Positions 7,938-16,380 of a DNA stretch of 64,000 nucleotides are shown one piece after another. This stretch comes from Alkalicoccobacillus porphyridii (lineage in GTDB: Bacteria > Bacillota > Bacilli > Bacillales > Bacillaceae_D). The notes under the pieces were generated by a model. The model was given only the letters and a program-made list of their open reading frames with translations. It was not told the DNA's origin and made no database searches. The translations under genes were made by a program, and so were the position numbers. The stretch's first letter is position 1. Each line of letters starts with the position of its first letter. The stretch spans positions 1-64,000 of the forward strand of contig NZ_VLXZ01000004.1 in assembly GCF_007293315.1 (NCBI RefSeq), in the 5' to 3' direction.

Positions 7938-8874
7938 CTTTTAAATGCTTGATTCTGTTATGCTTATAAGAGAGGTAGCTGTGAAGTAGCATGCCTACCA
8001 TAATGATGAGAACACCTATTATTGCAATCCCAGTTGGGGGAGCAATGGAGAGTAGGAGCATTTCTCCAAGTATCACAAACACCACCTGCATGGATTGTGT
8101 GGCTTCAACAGAGGCAAGCTGTGCTTGATGCGTTCGAACCTGATTTGTCGCATAAAAAAGTAGGGTGGTAGCAATGACTCCTGAGCAGATCCCAACGATG
8201 CCTGATTGAACAATTTGTGAGGGAGCGGGTACACCGACTTGCCAGAGAGCGACGCCACTTAAAACGATCCAAAAAGGTAAGCTAGCTAATGTCATACCTA
8301 ACACACGTTGAAGTGTGTCGATACGCCCTTCGCAGAGCTCCATCATTTTTCGGTTGCCTAGTGGAAAAGCGAAAGCAGCAATAACCACTGGAGAAACACC
8401 TAAAAGCATCTCAGATGTTGAAAGTGAACTTGCATTAGGTAGCTGAATCATCACAACTCCTGCTAAAATGAAAAAAGAAACAGCCAATGTAGAGAATGGA
8501 AGACCAAAGCGGGCTTTAACGTTTGGTTTGAACAAAGGAGTAAGTAGGGCACCGCATACAATAGTAAGCTGCCATGTGCCAGCTACTAACCATCCTGGTC
8601 CAAAGGATGCTGCAAAGGTTATCGGTCCATAAAAAAGGACAAAACCTACAAAGCTCCAGAGTAACCATTGTAGTGGATATTTCCTCATTTCTAACCAAAG
8701 TCCTTTAAGATTACGTCTTAAAAGGACAAGAAGTAAAAGGAAAGGGATCATCCAGAAATATCGTAAAGAAGCAGACCACATCCAGCTGCCACCGGCCAAT
8801 TCCATTGAGCGATTTAAGACAAAGGTTACAGCAAAAAACGCCGATGCAAGAATTCCAATTCCTATTTCTCTCAT
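7924..8874 (-). CDS. EmrE-type putative multidrug efflux transporter (DMT superfamily)
   Basis: A 316-residue integral membrane protein with about ten hydrophobic segments and a short cytoplasmic KHNRIKHLKEK tail. It resembles the putative multidrug resistance efflux transporter family within the drug/metabolite (EamA-like) superfamily: ILASAFFAVTFVLNRSM at the N-terminus, then a GTWQLTIVCGALLTPLF half-repeat. It is divergent from an XRE-cupin regulator with 89 bases between starts, so that regulator probably controls it. Substrate unknown. Confidence 0.75.
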   Translation of the reverse strand: MREIGIGILASAFFAVTFVLNRSMELAGGSWMWSASLRYFWMIPFLLLLVLLRRNLKGLWLEMRKYPLQWLLWSFVGFVLFYGPITFAASFGPGWLVAGTWQLTIVCGALLTPLFKPNVKARFGLPFSTLAVSFFILAGVVMIQLPNASSLSTSEMLLGVSPVVIAAFAFPLGNRKMMELCEGRIDTLQRVLGMTLASLPFWIVLSGVALWQVGVPAPSQIVQSGIVGICSGVIATTLLFYATNQVRTHQAQLASVEATQSMQVVFVILGEMLLLSIAPPTGIAIIGVLIIMVGMLLHSYLSYKHNRIKHLKEKAS

Positions 8875-8897
8875 GACTAGCCCTCATTTCTGGTTAT

Positions 8898-8937
8898 TAT
8901 AATATACTTTAAGTAATGTATAATATACCATATTATA
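8898..8937. promoter_or_regulatory. Candidate operator/promoter region between exporter and XRE regulator
   Basis: TATAATATAC occurs twice, at 8898-8907 and 8919-8928, exactly 21 bases (two helical turns) apart. The second copy is also half of a perfect inverted repeat, TATAATAT-ACC-ATATTATA (8919-8937). The AT-rich boxes may also serve as -10 elements. Placement in the divergent intergenic region fits autoregulation by the XRE protein; this is inferred. Confidence 0.5.
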
Positions 8938-8963
8938 AAATAGAAAAGGAGTGCTTCACAAAA

Positions 8964-9530
8964 ATGAGTTCATTTTTAAGTGAAAAACAATTAGCTGCTC
9001 AATTTGGCCGTATGTTAAGAAAGGTACGTTCTGAAAAGGAGCTAAGCCTTCAAGAGCTATCTGAGCAAGCAGATGTAAGTAAGCTGACTCTAGGTAACAT
9101 TGAAAGAGGAGAGGCAAATCCTTCATTAACGGTAATCTGGAAAATAGCGAATGCATTAAATATTCCAATCTCCACACTATTGCAAGAATCTCAGAATGTC
9201 GTTGTTTCTAAAAGTCATTCGGGAAGTAGAGTATATAGCCCGGGTGAAGTATGTGTTTTAGAGCCAATGTTTGCCGATCGGGTGTATGGACCGCTAGAGG
9301 TGCACAGGGCTTTTTTAAAAGCAAGGAGTACCTATTCTCCGGGTAAGCATCAAAAAGGAGTCGTCGAGATTGTTACTGTCATGAAGGGGGAGGTAACCAT
9401 TTCAGTCGATAATCAGCAAACGCTTCTTCAGACGTATGATTCTATGAAGTTTGAAGCTGATGTTGCCCATGCCTATACAAATGAGACCGATGACGAAGCG
9501 GTTCTGCACTTTGTTATGACGTATACATAA
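8964..9530 (+). CDS. XRE-family transcriptional regulator with C-terminal cupin domain
   Basis: A 188-residue regulator: helix-turn-helix about residues 12-70 (LRKVRSEKELSLQELSEQA, then LTLGNIERGEANPSL) and a small cupin domain about residues 105-185 (KGVVEIVTVMKGEVTISVD). Such proteins usually bind a small ligand in the cupin and regulate a neighbouring transporter or metabolic gene. ATG 8964 has AAAGGAG upstream, at a rather long spacing of 12; an earlier in-frame ATG at 8916 overlaps the presumed operator and is not preferred. The divergent exporter is the likely target. Confidence 0.85.
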   Translation: MSSFLSEKQLAAQFGRMLRKVRSEKELSLQELSEQADVSKLTLGNIERGEANPSLTVIWKIANALNIPISTLLQESQNVVVSKSHSGSRVYSPGEVCVLEPMFADRVYGPLEVHRAFLKARSTYSPGKHQKGVVEIVTVMKGEVTISVDNQQTLLQTYDSMKFEADVAHAYTNETDDEAVLHFVMTYT

Positions 9531-9533
9531 TGA

Positions 9534-9566
9534 AAGGCGCCTTCTCAAGTAAAAAGAGGGCGCCTT
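9534..9566. terminator. Bidirectional terminator between XRE regulator and cls
   Basis: AAGGCGCCTTCT (9534-9545) faces AGAGGGCGCCTT (9555-9566), forming a GC-rich hairpin between two convergent genes. T-runs are short on both strands. Confidence 0.6.
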
Positions 9567-9575
9567 GATGAATCC

Positions 9576-11039
9576 TTATAAGATAGGGGAGAGTAAACGT
9601 GAAATAGATTCCTTAAAGCGAATCATTTTGGATCTCTGTTCGTAAATCTCCCAAGTGAATAGTTTAGAAACTTTAAGATCCTCCTGAAATTTAACGAGAA
9701 GCTTCTCCGCTGTTTCTTTTTCGTAAATAAACGCATTTACTTCAAAATTCAACTTAAAGCTACGCATATCAATATTGGCTGTACCCACAGAGCTTACTTT
9801 GCGATCAACCATTAAGACCTTAGAGTGAATAAATCCATTTTCATACGTATACACCTTCGCTCCAACCTTTAATAGTTCTCCCACGTGCGAGGTAGTCGCC
9901 CAATAGATAAACATATGATCTGGTTTATTAGGAATAATGATCTGGACATCAATGCCACTTAGGCAGGCAACCTTTAGAGCATCTAGTAGGGTTGGGTCTG
10001 GAATAAAGTAGGGTGTCTGAATGTAGATAGACTCCTCAGCCATCATGATCATCTTTAAATAGCCGTATTTAATTTGCTCCCATTCTGAATCAGGACCACT
10101 CGATACAATTTGCATAGCGGTTGTTCCGGTTGTTTGAATCTCCGGAAAGTATCGATCTTCATATGCGATGTGATAATTTTTGGCTGCTTGATTCCAATCA
10201 AGAATAAATCTTGTTTGAATCGAATGTACGGCGGGCCCAATGATGCGCAAATGAGTATCTCTCCAATAACCGAATTTCTTGCTTTTCCCTAGATATTCAT
10301 CACCAACATTAAATCCACCAACATAGCCTAGATGTCCATCAATATTCACAAGCTTGCGGTGGTTTCGATAATTTAATCGCAAATTAATAGGCGAGAATTT
10401 AGAAGGAAAAAACACTCCGATTTCTCCACCGGCTTTCTCAAGCTCAGCCAGATGCTTATTCTTCAAGCGACGAGAACCAAGATCATCATACAAAAATCGA
10501 ACTTTCACGCCTTCTTTAGCCTTCTCCGTCAAGGCACGGATGATTTCTTTACCAATGTCATCATACCGGTAAATATAATATTGCATATGAATGAAAGATT
10601 TTGCTTGTTGAATATCAGACAAAAGCTGATCAAATTTTTCTTTTCCGTCTGTTAATAGTTCAATCTGATTTTGTTTGGTTAGTACCGCATCGTTGTTGAT
10701 TAAAAGCATATAAATTAGATCTCTGCTTTCATCCACCATGGGTTCATTGAATGTAAATTCAGGATCACTAATCTGTTCTTTTTGTTCCTCAATCAGGCTT
10801 TCTATTCCTATCTTTTGGATACCTTCCCATTCAAACATTTTTCTTCTTGTCAGGGTTTGCCCAATCAATAAATAAATAATAAATCCAAAGAAAGGGATGA
10901 AATACAGAACTAATAACCATGCCCAGGTTGCCGTGGCATCCTTTCGTTCGATAAAAATGAGAACAATCGCTAAAAGCAAATTTACAATAAATAAAATGAT
11001 TGCGAGAGCTGTTAAGATATCAAATTCAATTGTCAACAT
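9576..11039 (-). CDS. cls: Cardiolipin synthase
   Basis: Membrane phospholipase-D-type enzyme that joins two phosphatidylglycerols to cardiolipin. Two N-terminal membrane segments (residues about 8-30 and 38-60) are followed by two HKD motifs: H227-x-K229-x4-D234 (HRKLVNIDGHLGYVGGFN) and H405-x-K407-x4-D412 (HSKVLMVDRK). The 487-residue length is standard. The protein ends with a basic, amphipathic tail. Its upstream neighbour on the same strand is the UbiB-like kinase, 34 bases away. Confidence 0.92.
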   Translation of the reverse strand: MLTIEFDILTALAIILFIVNLLLAIVLIFIERKDATATWAWLLVLYFIPFFGFIIYLLIGQTLTRRKMFEWEGIQKIGIESLIEEQKEQISDPEFTFNEPMVDESRDLIYMLLINNDAVLTKQNQIELLTDGKEKFDQLLSDIQQAKSFIHMQYYIYRYDDIGKEIIRALTEKAKEGVKVRFLYDDLGSRRLKNKHLAELEKAGGEIGVFFPSKFSPINLRLNYRNHRKLVNIDGHLGYVGGFNVGDEYLGKSKKFGYWRDTHLRIIGPAVHSIQTRFILDWNQAAKNYHIAYEDRYFPEIQTTGTTAMQIVSSGPDSEWEQIKYGYLKMIMMAEESIYIQTPYFIPDPTLLDALKVACLSGIDVQIIIPNKPDHMFIYWATTSHVGELLKVGAKVYTYENGFIHSKVLMVDRKVSSVGTANIDMRSFKLNFEVNAFIYEKETAEKLLVKFQEDLKVSKLFTWEIYEQRSKMIRFKESISRLLSPIL

Positions 11040-11072
11040 AGTGTGTACCTGCCATCGTTAGTATTTGCGTGA

Positions 11073-12734
11073 CTAGAACCGGCCTGACCTGATGATCGAG
11101 TAGATAATCCAAATAAACATTAGAGTAGCTATAACAAAACCAACTTCAATAGCCGGAAGCTGAAGTAAGATCGTCGGCTCGCTTGTAAGGGAAGCCCCTA
11201 CAATAATGCCGACCATGATAATACTGAAGGACATTAACACGATGGCAAATGAAACCTTATTGCTAACTTTGTCAATTTTGTTGATCAGTCGATCTACTTC
11301 AGGTACTGAGATCTCGACTTTCACTTTTCCGTGTTGAACAGTTTTGGAAAGGGATCTAAGCTCACGTGGAAGATCTCTTAATAATTCTACTGAATCAACA
11401 ATTTCATCTTTTAGAAGAGAGCTGAGTCTTCGTGGGTCGTAGCGTTCCTTAATAAGTGTGCGACCAAATGGTTCGATCAAATCCATAATTCTTAAATTAG
11501 GATCAAGCGTTGATACTATCCGCTCAACGGATAATAACGATTTGCCTAAAATGGTTAAATCAGAAGGAACCTTACAATGATGTTTATTAGCAACGGCGAA
11601 TAGATCCTGCACAGCTTCTCCTAAACTAATATCACTTATAGGCATATCATAATACCTTAATCTTAAGGCATCTAAATCATCTCGAAGTAATTGCTGATTT
11701 ACATGATCCTGTACAATATTTGTATTTTTAAGTGCTTTTAATACTTTATCGGTGTGACGGCTTTTTAGACCAATTACCAGTAGTGCCATGTTTTGTCGCA
11801 TTTCTGGAGTTAAGCGACCAACCATTCCAAAATCTATAAGAGCGATCGTATGATCTTTTTTCACAAAAATGTTTCCGGGATGCGGATCGCCATGGAAAAA
11901 ACCATGAACAAATATTTGTTGAAAAAGGCTTTTTGCAAAGGTTTCAGCTACTTTACTAAGATCGTACCCGTCTTCCTCACGAATGGAGGTAATTTTGATG
12001 CCTTCTACATAAGCTATGGTCATCATTCGTTTGGTTGAAAAAGAAGGGTAAATAGTAGGGATTTCCACATCCTCTTCATCTTCAGTCTGTTTATAAATTC
12101 GTTCTGTGTTTTGTGCTTCCTCTTTATAATTCATTTCCAACTTTAACGCTTCAGCAAATTCATGGAATACTTCAAGCAAATTAAAGCGTTTGGCCCAAAC
12201 TAAGCGTTCCTCAGCTAATCCAATTAAATCCTCCATAATAGCTAAATCCGTGAGCACTTGCTGTTCAATATTCGGTCTTCTAACCTTTACAACTACCTTT
12301 TCTCCTGAAGGCAGAATCGCTTTATGTACTTGACCAATGGAAGCTGCAGCAATCGGCTCTTCATCAAAGTGCTGAAAAATAGAATCCAGAGAATTACCTA
12401 AATCCTCTTCAATAATTGCTTTTACATCTTTGAAGGGGAAGGGCGGGACGTGGTCCTGGAGCTTGGATAGTTCCTTAATTAGATAATCAGGAAAAATATC
12501 AGATCGTGTGCTGGCCACTTGCCCCATTTTAATGAAGGTAGGACCTAACTCTTCAAGCAAAAGCCGTAATCGCTCAGCTGTTGACCTGTAATAATTAGGA
12601 TCCTTTTTTCTTTTAGGAGTGCGGACAAAGTCTAATAGTCCAAGATCTCGTACTAGATGACCGAAACCATAATGAAATAAAGCGGTGAGAATATCTTGAT
12701 ATCGCTGAATATAGCGGATCCGTTTTTTAATCAT
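11073..12734 (-). CDS. ABC1/AarF/UbiB-family atypical kinase
   Basis: A 554-residue protein of the ABC1/ADCK/UbiB atypical kinase family. It shows the family KxGQ motif (TFIKMGQVASTRSDIFP), an AAASIGQVHKA nucleotide loop, a VVVKVRRP lysine, and HGFFHGDPHPGN with ALIDFGMVG as catalytic and metal-binding loops. Two transmembrane helices close the C-terminus. UbiB proteins are linked to quinone or lipid homeostasis; the substrate is unproven. The start chosen at 12734 (MIKKRIR) has GGAGGAG upstream; a longer frame opens at 12776. It follows the phasin-like gene in what is probably one operon. Confidence 0.85.
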   Translation of the reverse strand: MIKKRIRYIQRYQDILTALFHYGFGHLVRDLGLLDFVRTPKRKKDPNYYRSTAERLRLLLEELGPTFIKMGQVASTRSDIFPDYLIKELSKLQDHVPPFPFKDVKAIIEEDLGNSLDSIFQHFDEEPIAAASIGQVHKAILPSGEKVVVKVRRPNIEQQVLTDLAIMEDLIGLAEERLVWAKRFNLLEVFHEFAEALKLEMNYKEEAQNTERIYKQTEDEEDVEIPTIYPSFSTKRMMTIAYVEGIKITSIREEDGYDLSKVAETFAKSLFQQIFVHGFFHGDPHPGNIFVKKDHTIALIDFGMVGRLTPEMRQNMALLVIGLKSRHTDKVLKALKNTNIVQDHVNQQLLRDDLDALRLRYYDMPISDISLGEAVQDLFAVANKHHCKVPSDLTILGKSLLSVERIVSTLDPNLRIMDLIEPFGRTLIKERYDPRRLSSLLKDEIVDSVELLRDLPRELRSLSKTVQHGKVKVEISVPEVDRLINKIDKVSNKVSFAIVLMSFSIIMVGIIVGASLTSEPTILLQLPAIEVGFVIATLMFIWIIYSIIRSGRF

Positions 12735-12837
12735 AACACGTTCTCCTCCAACTGCCCGATTATTCAGACGTAACACAAATCGGCGGTTCCTAATGATAAG
12801 AGCCGCCTCTTTACTATTTGTTAAACATCATTTTTAT

Positions 12838-13137
12838 TTACTCAGATTCCTTTTGCTCCAACATACGAACTCTTTGTTCAAGTGCAGCAATCTCATCCTT
12901 TGTGGCAATGTTCATAGAATCAAGCACCTGTTTCACCCGTTCCTGAACGATGCTATCTATCTGCTTTTGAGTTTGGTTTCCCTTTTCTACAAGCTCATCA
13001 ACTAGATTAGAGGATTCAGAACGCTTCACTTCGCCTTTTTTGACCAAGTCATCAACGGCCTTTTCAATTTGTTCTTTACTGGTTACAGCAGCGCCTAAAC
13101 CAAGTGAATACACATTATTTAATAAACTCCGTACCAT
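12838..13137 (-). CDS. Phasin-like small coiled-coil protein
   Basis: A 99-residue, charged, helical protein (MVRSLLNNVYSLGLGAAVTS, then KAVDDLVKKGEV, and a C-terminal coiled coil IAALEQRVRMLEQ). It resembles the short poly(hydroxyalkanoate) granule-associated/phasin family proteins often found beside AarF-type kinases in Bacillaceae. No PHA synthase is in the window, so a PHA role is not supported here. GAGGAGG is the ribosome binding site. It lies upstream of the kinase gene on the same strand. Confidence 0.7.
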   Translation of the reverse strand: MVRSLLNNVYSLGLGAAVTSKEQIEKAVDDLVKKGEVKRSESSNLVDELVEKGNQTQKQIDSIVQERVKQVLDSMNIATKDEIAALEQRVRMLEQKESE

Positions 13138-13250
13138 ACAGTGATTCCTCCTCGTTATATCTTATATTTTTGACGAGTGTGTATCTCTTTTCCTTATTCT
13201 ACCGCAATCTAAACCAAATGAAAAACATTTGCTTAAAGACTGACCGAATC

Positions 13251-13952
13251 TTACGACTGATTCTCGAGAGGACGGAAGGATTCTACATATAAGCCTTCTC
13301 CTTCCACCCATTCTGCGTAGATAATATTTTTGATGTCCGTTTCCCCTTGTCTTGCCATTTCATCATAAAGCCATGACTCCGTAAGGTTTGCTTTTTCTAG
13401 ATTTTTTGTAGATATCTCCCCATCAAGTATTAATAACATGGGCAGGGGCCTTGCTGTAGGAAGAATATTCAATTCCTCATTTTTTGGTGTATCATATGCG
13501 TGTTTTTTCATAACGGTAACCGTACCATCAGTTTCTAAGATTCCATGCTCAACTTCTTGGATCGCAAAGGAGCCTTTGTCACGTAATAGATGCTGTAATT
13601 GATTAATGTCTAATTTATTCTTTTTTAGCTCATCATATTGCACTTTACCCTTATGGATAACGATTGATGGGCTGCCCTCTAATATAGAACGAGATCTACG
13701 AATTTTTTGTGTGAGTAGCTCGATTAAATAAATGAGAGCCCCCCAAATGGCAATCGCCACTAATACTCGAGTTAAGGTAACCTCATCATCATAAATGGCG
13801 TTCCCTACTAGCTCACCAACCACCAGCGCAGACACAAAGTCAAATGGAGATAGCTGTGATAATTGATTTTTACCTAAAATTTTGGTTAACAGTAATAGTG
13901 CAAAGAAACCAACAATCAGTTCAATTGCAAGTGAACCATAGACGGAATTCAT
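13251..13952 (-). CDS. DUF421 (YetF-like) membrane protein
   Basis: A 233-residue protein with three N-terminal membrane helices (residues about 5-95), including LGKNQLSQLSPFDFVSALVVGE, the family's hallmark, and a soluble C-terminal domain (SPSIVIHKGKV, DINQLQHLLRDKG, VEHGILETDG). DUF421 proteins occur in spore-forming bacteria; members of spoVA-2mob operons (2Duf) affect spore inner-membrane stability. This gene is divergent from the YhcN-spoVACDEb module, with a second DUF421 gene on its other side, so a spore role is plausible. Confidence 0.8.
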   Translation of the reverse strand: MNSVYGSLAIELIVGFFALLLLTKILGKNQLSQLSPFDFVSALVVGELVGNAIYDDEVTLTRVLVAIAIWGALIYLIELLTQKIRRSRSILEGSPSIVIHKGKVQYDELKKNKLDINQLQHLLRDKGSFAIQEVEHGILETDGTVTVMKKHAYDTPKNEELNILPTARPLPMLLILDGEISTKNLEKANLTESWLYDEMARQGETDIKNIIYAEWVEGEGLYVESFRPLENQS

Positions 13953-14038
13953 TCTTTACCCTCTCCTCTAGTGTTCTTATTGAACGTTAGTGTAAACAAA
14001 AGGTTTTATCCCTATCCGTAGAATTAATGCAGGAAGGT

Positions 14039-14069
14039 TGTAATAAAAACAACAGAAAATGTCATCCTA
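14039..14069 (+). promoter_or_regulatory. Possible forespore (sigma-G/sigma-F) promoter of the spoVA module
   Basis: CATCCTA at 14063-14069 matches the sigma-G -10 CATACTA at 6 of 7 bases. GTAATA at 14040-14045, 17 bases upstream, matches TGAATA at 4 of 6. The operon content makes forespore expression expected; the sequence match alone is modest. Confidence 0.4.
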
Positions 14070-14112
14070 ATAAAATCAGGCTCTGCTAAAAAAGAGTAAA
14101 AGGGGTGATGGC

Positions 14113-14541
14113 ATGAAACATCGATATTTAGCGGTGTTATTAATAGTGGTTTTCATAACTGGATGTGGTGAAGCAGACAACACGAAGGCTCTTTCAACAG
14201 AGGTAGGTGAACCGGTTCAACGACAAGCTGAGGTTGACGAGGCAAAGCAAATTCTCTTATCGATGGAGGAGATTAAAGATGTAAAGGGTGTACAGTATAC
14301 TCATCTTTTATTTCTTGCTCCAGACGTTAAACAATTTGACAGATTAAAGCTAGAACATGTTCGTCAAGAAGCCTTTCAGAAAGTCAAAAAGGAATATCCA
14401 AATGCAAAGGTGCATGTGTCAACGGACAAAAAAATCTACATGGAGCTTGATAAGCTGGAACGAAAGCTTTATGACCACGATATTAGCGAGGAAGAACTTA
14501 AAAACAAATTAATGAAACTTGAAGAAGATATGAAAGGGTAG
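14113..14541 (+). CDS. YhcN/YlaJ-family sporulation lipoprotein
   Basis: A 142-residue secreted lipoprotein: hydrophobic signal (residues 4-16) and lipobox ITGC at residue about 18, then a small alpha/beta domain (VKGVQYTHLLFLAPDVKQFDR, then KKEYPNAKVHVSTDKKIY) characteristic of the family, which is associated with the spore inner membrane. It opens the spoVAC-spoVAD-spoVAEb unit, the arrangement of spoVA2-type operons. AGGGGTGATGGC provides the ribosome binding site. Confidence 0.82.
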   Translation: MKHRYLAVLLIVVFITGCGEADNTKALSTEVGEPVQRQAEVDEAKQILLSMEEIKDVKGVQYTHLLFLAPDVKQFDRLKLEHVRQEAFQKVKKEYPNAKVHVSTDKKIYMELDKLERKLYDHDISEEELKNKLMKLEEDMKG

Positions 14542-14551
14542 ATGAAGGATC

Positions 14552-15016
14552 ATGGCAGCTAAAAATGCTACAGCCGAGCAGAAGAATTATCAAAAATTAG
14601 CAAAGCAATATGAAAAAAAACGTCCTGTATTAAAGAATTGTATCCGCGCTTTTTTTGTGGGTGGTTTTATTTGTATCATCGGACAAGCATTAAATATCTT
14701 TTTTTATACGTTTTTTGATTTCACTGAAAAATCAGCTGGAAATCCTACGGTAGCTGTTCTTATCTTTATAGCTACTTTGCTAACAGGACTCGGTGTGTAT
14801 GATCGCTTTGCTCAATTTGCTGGTGCCGGAACAGCTGTGCCCGTGACAGGATTCGCCAATTCTATCGCCTCTGCTGCAATTGAGCATCGTACGGAAGGCT
14901 ATGTACTGGGAGTAGGCGGAAATATGTTTAAATTGGCAGGCTCAGTTATTGTTTTTGGAACAGTAGCTGCGTTTTTTGTTGCAATAATTAAAACCCTGAT
15001 TCAAGGGGGCTTGTAA
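14552..15016 (+). CDS. spoVAC: Stage V sporulation protein AC
   Basis: Multi-spanning inner-membrane protein of the SpoVA channel that moves Ca-dipicolinate into the forespore and out during germination. The basic N-terminus (KKRPVLKNCIRAFFVGGFIC) leads to four or five membrane segments; TGLGVYDRFAQFAGAGTAVPVTGFANS is the conserved SpoVAC/AE block (residues about 79-110). Length 154 is normal. spoVAD starts immediately after its stop. Confidence 0.93.
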   Translation: MAAKNATAEQKNYQKLAKQYEKKRPVLKNCIRAFFVGGFICIIGQALNIFFYTFFDFTEKSAGNPTVAVLIFIATLLTGLGVYDRFAQFAGAGTAVPVTGFANSIASAAIEHRTEGYVLGVGGNMFKLAGSVIVFGTVAAFFVAIIKTLIQGGL

Positions 15017-16033
15017 ATGCTAACAGGGAAACAAAGCTGGGTGTTTGAGAGCAAACCTATTATTAGAGCAACAGGCACGATTGGGGGTCCATTCGAAGCA
15101 AAAGGAAGGCTCGCTGAAGAATTTGATCTTCTGCACGACAACTTATGGATGGGCGAAAGCTCGTATGAAAAGGCACAGACTGTATTAATTGAACAAGCAT
15201 GTGAACAGGCGATACAAAAGTCAGGTCTTAACAAAGAACAAATTCAATTTATGTTATCTGGAGATTTAGTTAATCAACTAACGCCATCTACCTTTGCTGG
15301 AAGAAGCCTCAAAATACCGTATATTGGTTTATTTGGTGCTTGCTCTACGTCAATGGAGGGCTTGGCCATGGCCGCCTATTTAGTGGATTCAAAAGGGGCT
15401 AATCATGTGGTAACCGTTGCTTCTAGTCATAACGCTGCAACAGAAAAACAATTTCGCTACCCAACTGAGTACGGTGGTCAAAAGCCACCAACCTCCCAAT
15501 GGACCGTGACAGCTGCTGGTGCTGCTGTGGTCTCTACTGAGGGAAAAGGACCTCGAGTGACGTCTGCTACTATAGGGAAGATTGTAGACATGGGATTGTC
15601 TGATCCATTTAATATGGGTGGAGCGATGGCGCCAGCAGCTGTTGATACATTAGAAGCTCACTTTAATGATACTCAAACTAGTCCAGCGGATTATGATTTA
15701 ATTGTGAGTGGGGATCTTGGTGAGATCGGTTTAGCTATTGCGAAAGATCTCTGTCAGCAGAAGGGAATTCAGTTAAAGGAAAATCAATTTAAAGACTGCG
15801 GATTAATGATTTATCGTGAAGGTCAGCCAGTTCTTGCCGGAGCTAGTGGGCCAGGCTGCTCTGCCGTTGTTACGTATGGACATCTCTTAAACCGTTTGAA
15901 AGCTCGAGACTTAAACAAAATTCTCGTCATAGCTACGGGTGCTTTGTTATCCCCCTTATCCTTTCAGCAGAAAGAATCGATTCCATGTATTGCTCATGCT
16001 GTATCGATTGAAGCGGCGGAGGTGAGTCTATGA
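15017..16033 (+). CDS. spoVAD: Stage V sporulation protein AD
   Basis: Soluble, membrane-associated dipicolinate-binding protein of the SpoVA channel, with a thiolase-like fold. Visible family segments: IRATGTIGGPFEAKG at the N-terminus, PYIGLFGACSTSMEGLAMAA around residues 100-118, and DYDLIVSGDLGEIG. Length 338 is standard. Starts directly after spoVAC and overlaps spoVAEb by 4 bases, so the three form one translationally coupled unit. Confidence 0.94.
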   Translation: MLTGKQSWVFESKPIIRATGTIGGPFEAKGRLAEEFDLLHDNLWMGESSYEKAQTVLIEQACEQAIQKSGLNKEQIQFMLSGDLVNQLTPSTFAGRSLKIPYIGLFGACSTSMEGLAMAAYLVDSKGANHVVTVASSHNAATEKQFRYPTEYGGQKPPTSQWTVTAAGAAVVSTEGKGPRVTSATIGKIVDMGLSDPFNMGGAMAPAAVDTLEAHFNDTQTSPADYDLIVSGDLGEIGLAIAKDLCQQKGIQLKENQFKDCGLMIYREGQPVLAGASGPGCSAVVTYGHLLNRLKARDLNKILVIATGALLSPLSFQQKESIPCIAHAVSIEAAEVSL

Positions 16034-16380
16034 TATTTGTTTGGGCTTTTTTGGTGGGAGGTCTCATCTGTGTAATTGGGCAGTTGTTAATGGATGTGGC
16101 AGGTCTAACCCCAGCCCACACCATGTCTGCTTTAGTGGTTAGTGGAGCTGTGCTTAATGGAATTGGTGTATACGATCGATTAATTGATTTCGCCGGTGCA
16201 GGAATGACGGTGCCTATTACAAGCTTTGGAAATTCGCTAGTTGAAGGAGCCATGGCTGAAGTTGAACAGAATGGGATTATTGGCGTATTAACAGGAATCT
16301 TTGAAGTAACAAGTGCAGGTATTTCCGCTGCGATCATTTTTGGATTCTTAGCGTCACTTGCCTTTAAACCAAAGGGTTAA
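16030..16380 (+). CDS. spoVAE: Stage V sporulation protein AEb
   Basis: A 116-residue membrane protein, the SpoVAEb channel component. It shares the block LNGIGVYDRLIDFAGAGMTVPITSFGNS with SpoVAC. ATGA overlap with spoVAD, GGAGGTGAG as ribosome binding site. No SpoVAA, AB, AEa or AF gene follows, so this is the short spoVA2-type set. Its stop shares TTAA with the stop of the convergent DUF421 gene. Confidence 0.92.
   Translation: MIFVWAFLVGGLICVIGQLLMDVAGLTPAHTMSALVVSGAVLNGIGVYDRLIDFAGAGMTVPITSFGNSLVEGAMAEVEQNGIIGVLTGIFEVTSAGISAAIIFGFLASLAFKPKG

Noticed and set aside
14113-16380. A complete spoVA operon (AA to AF)
   Set aside because: Only YhcN-type, AC, AD and AEb genes are present, and no reading frames for AA, AB, AEa or AF flank them.
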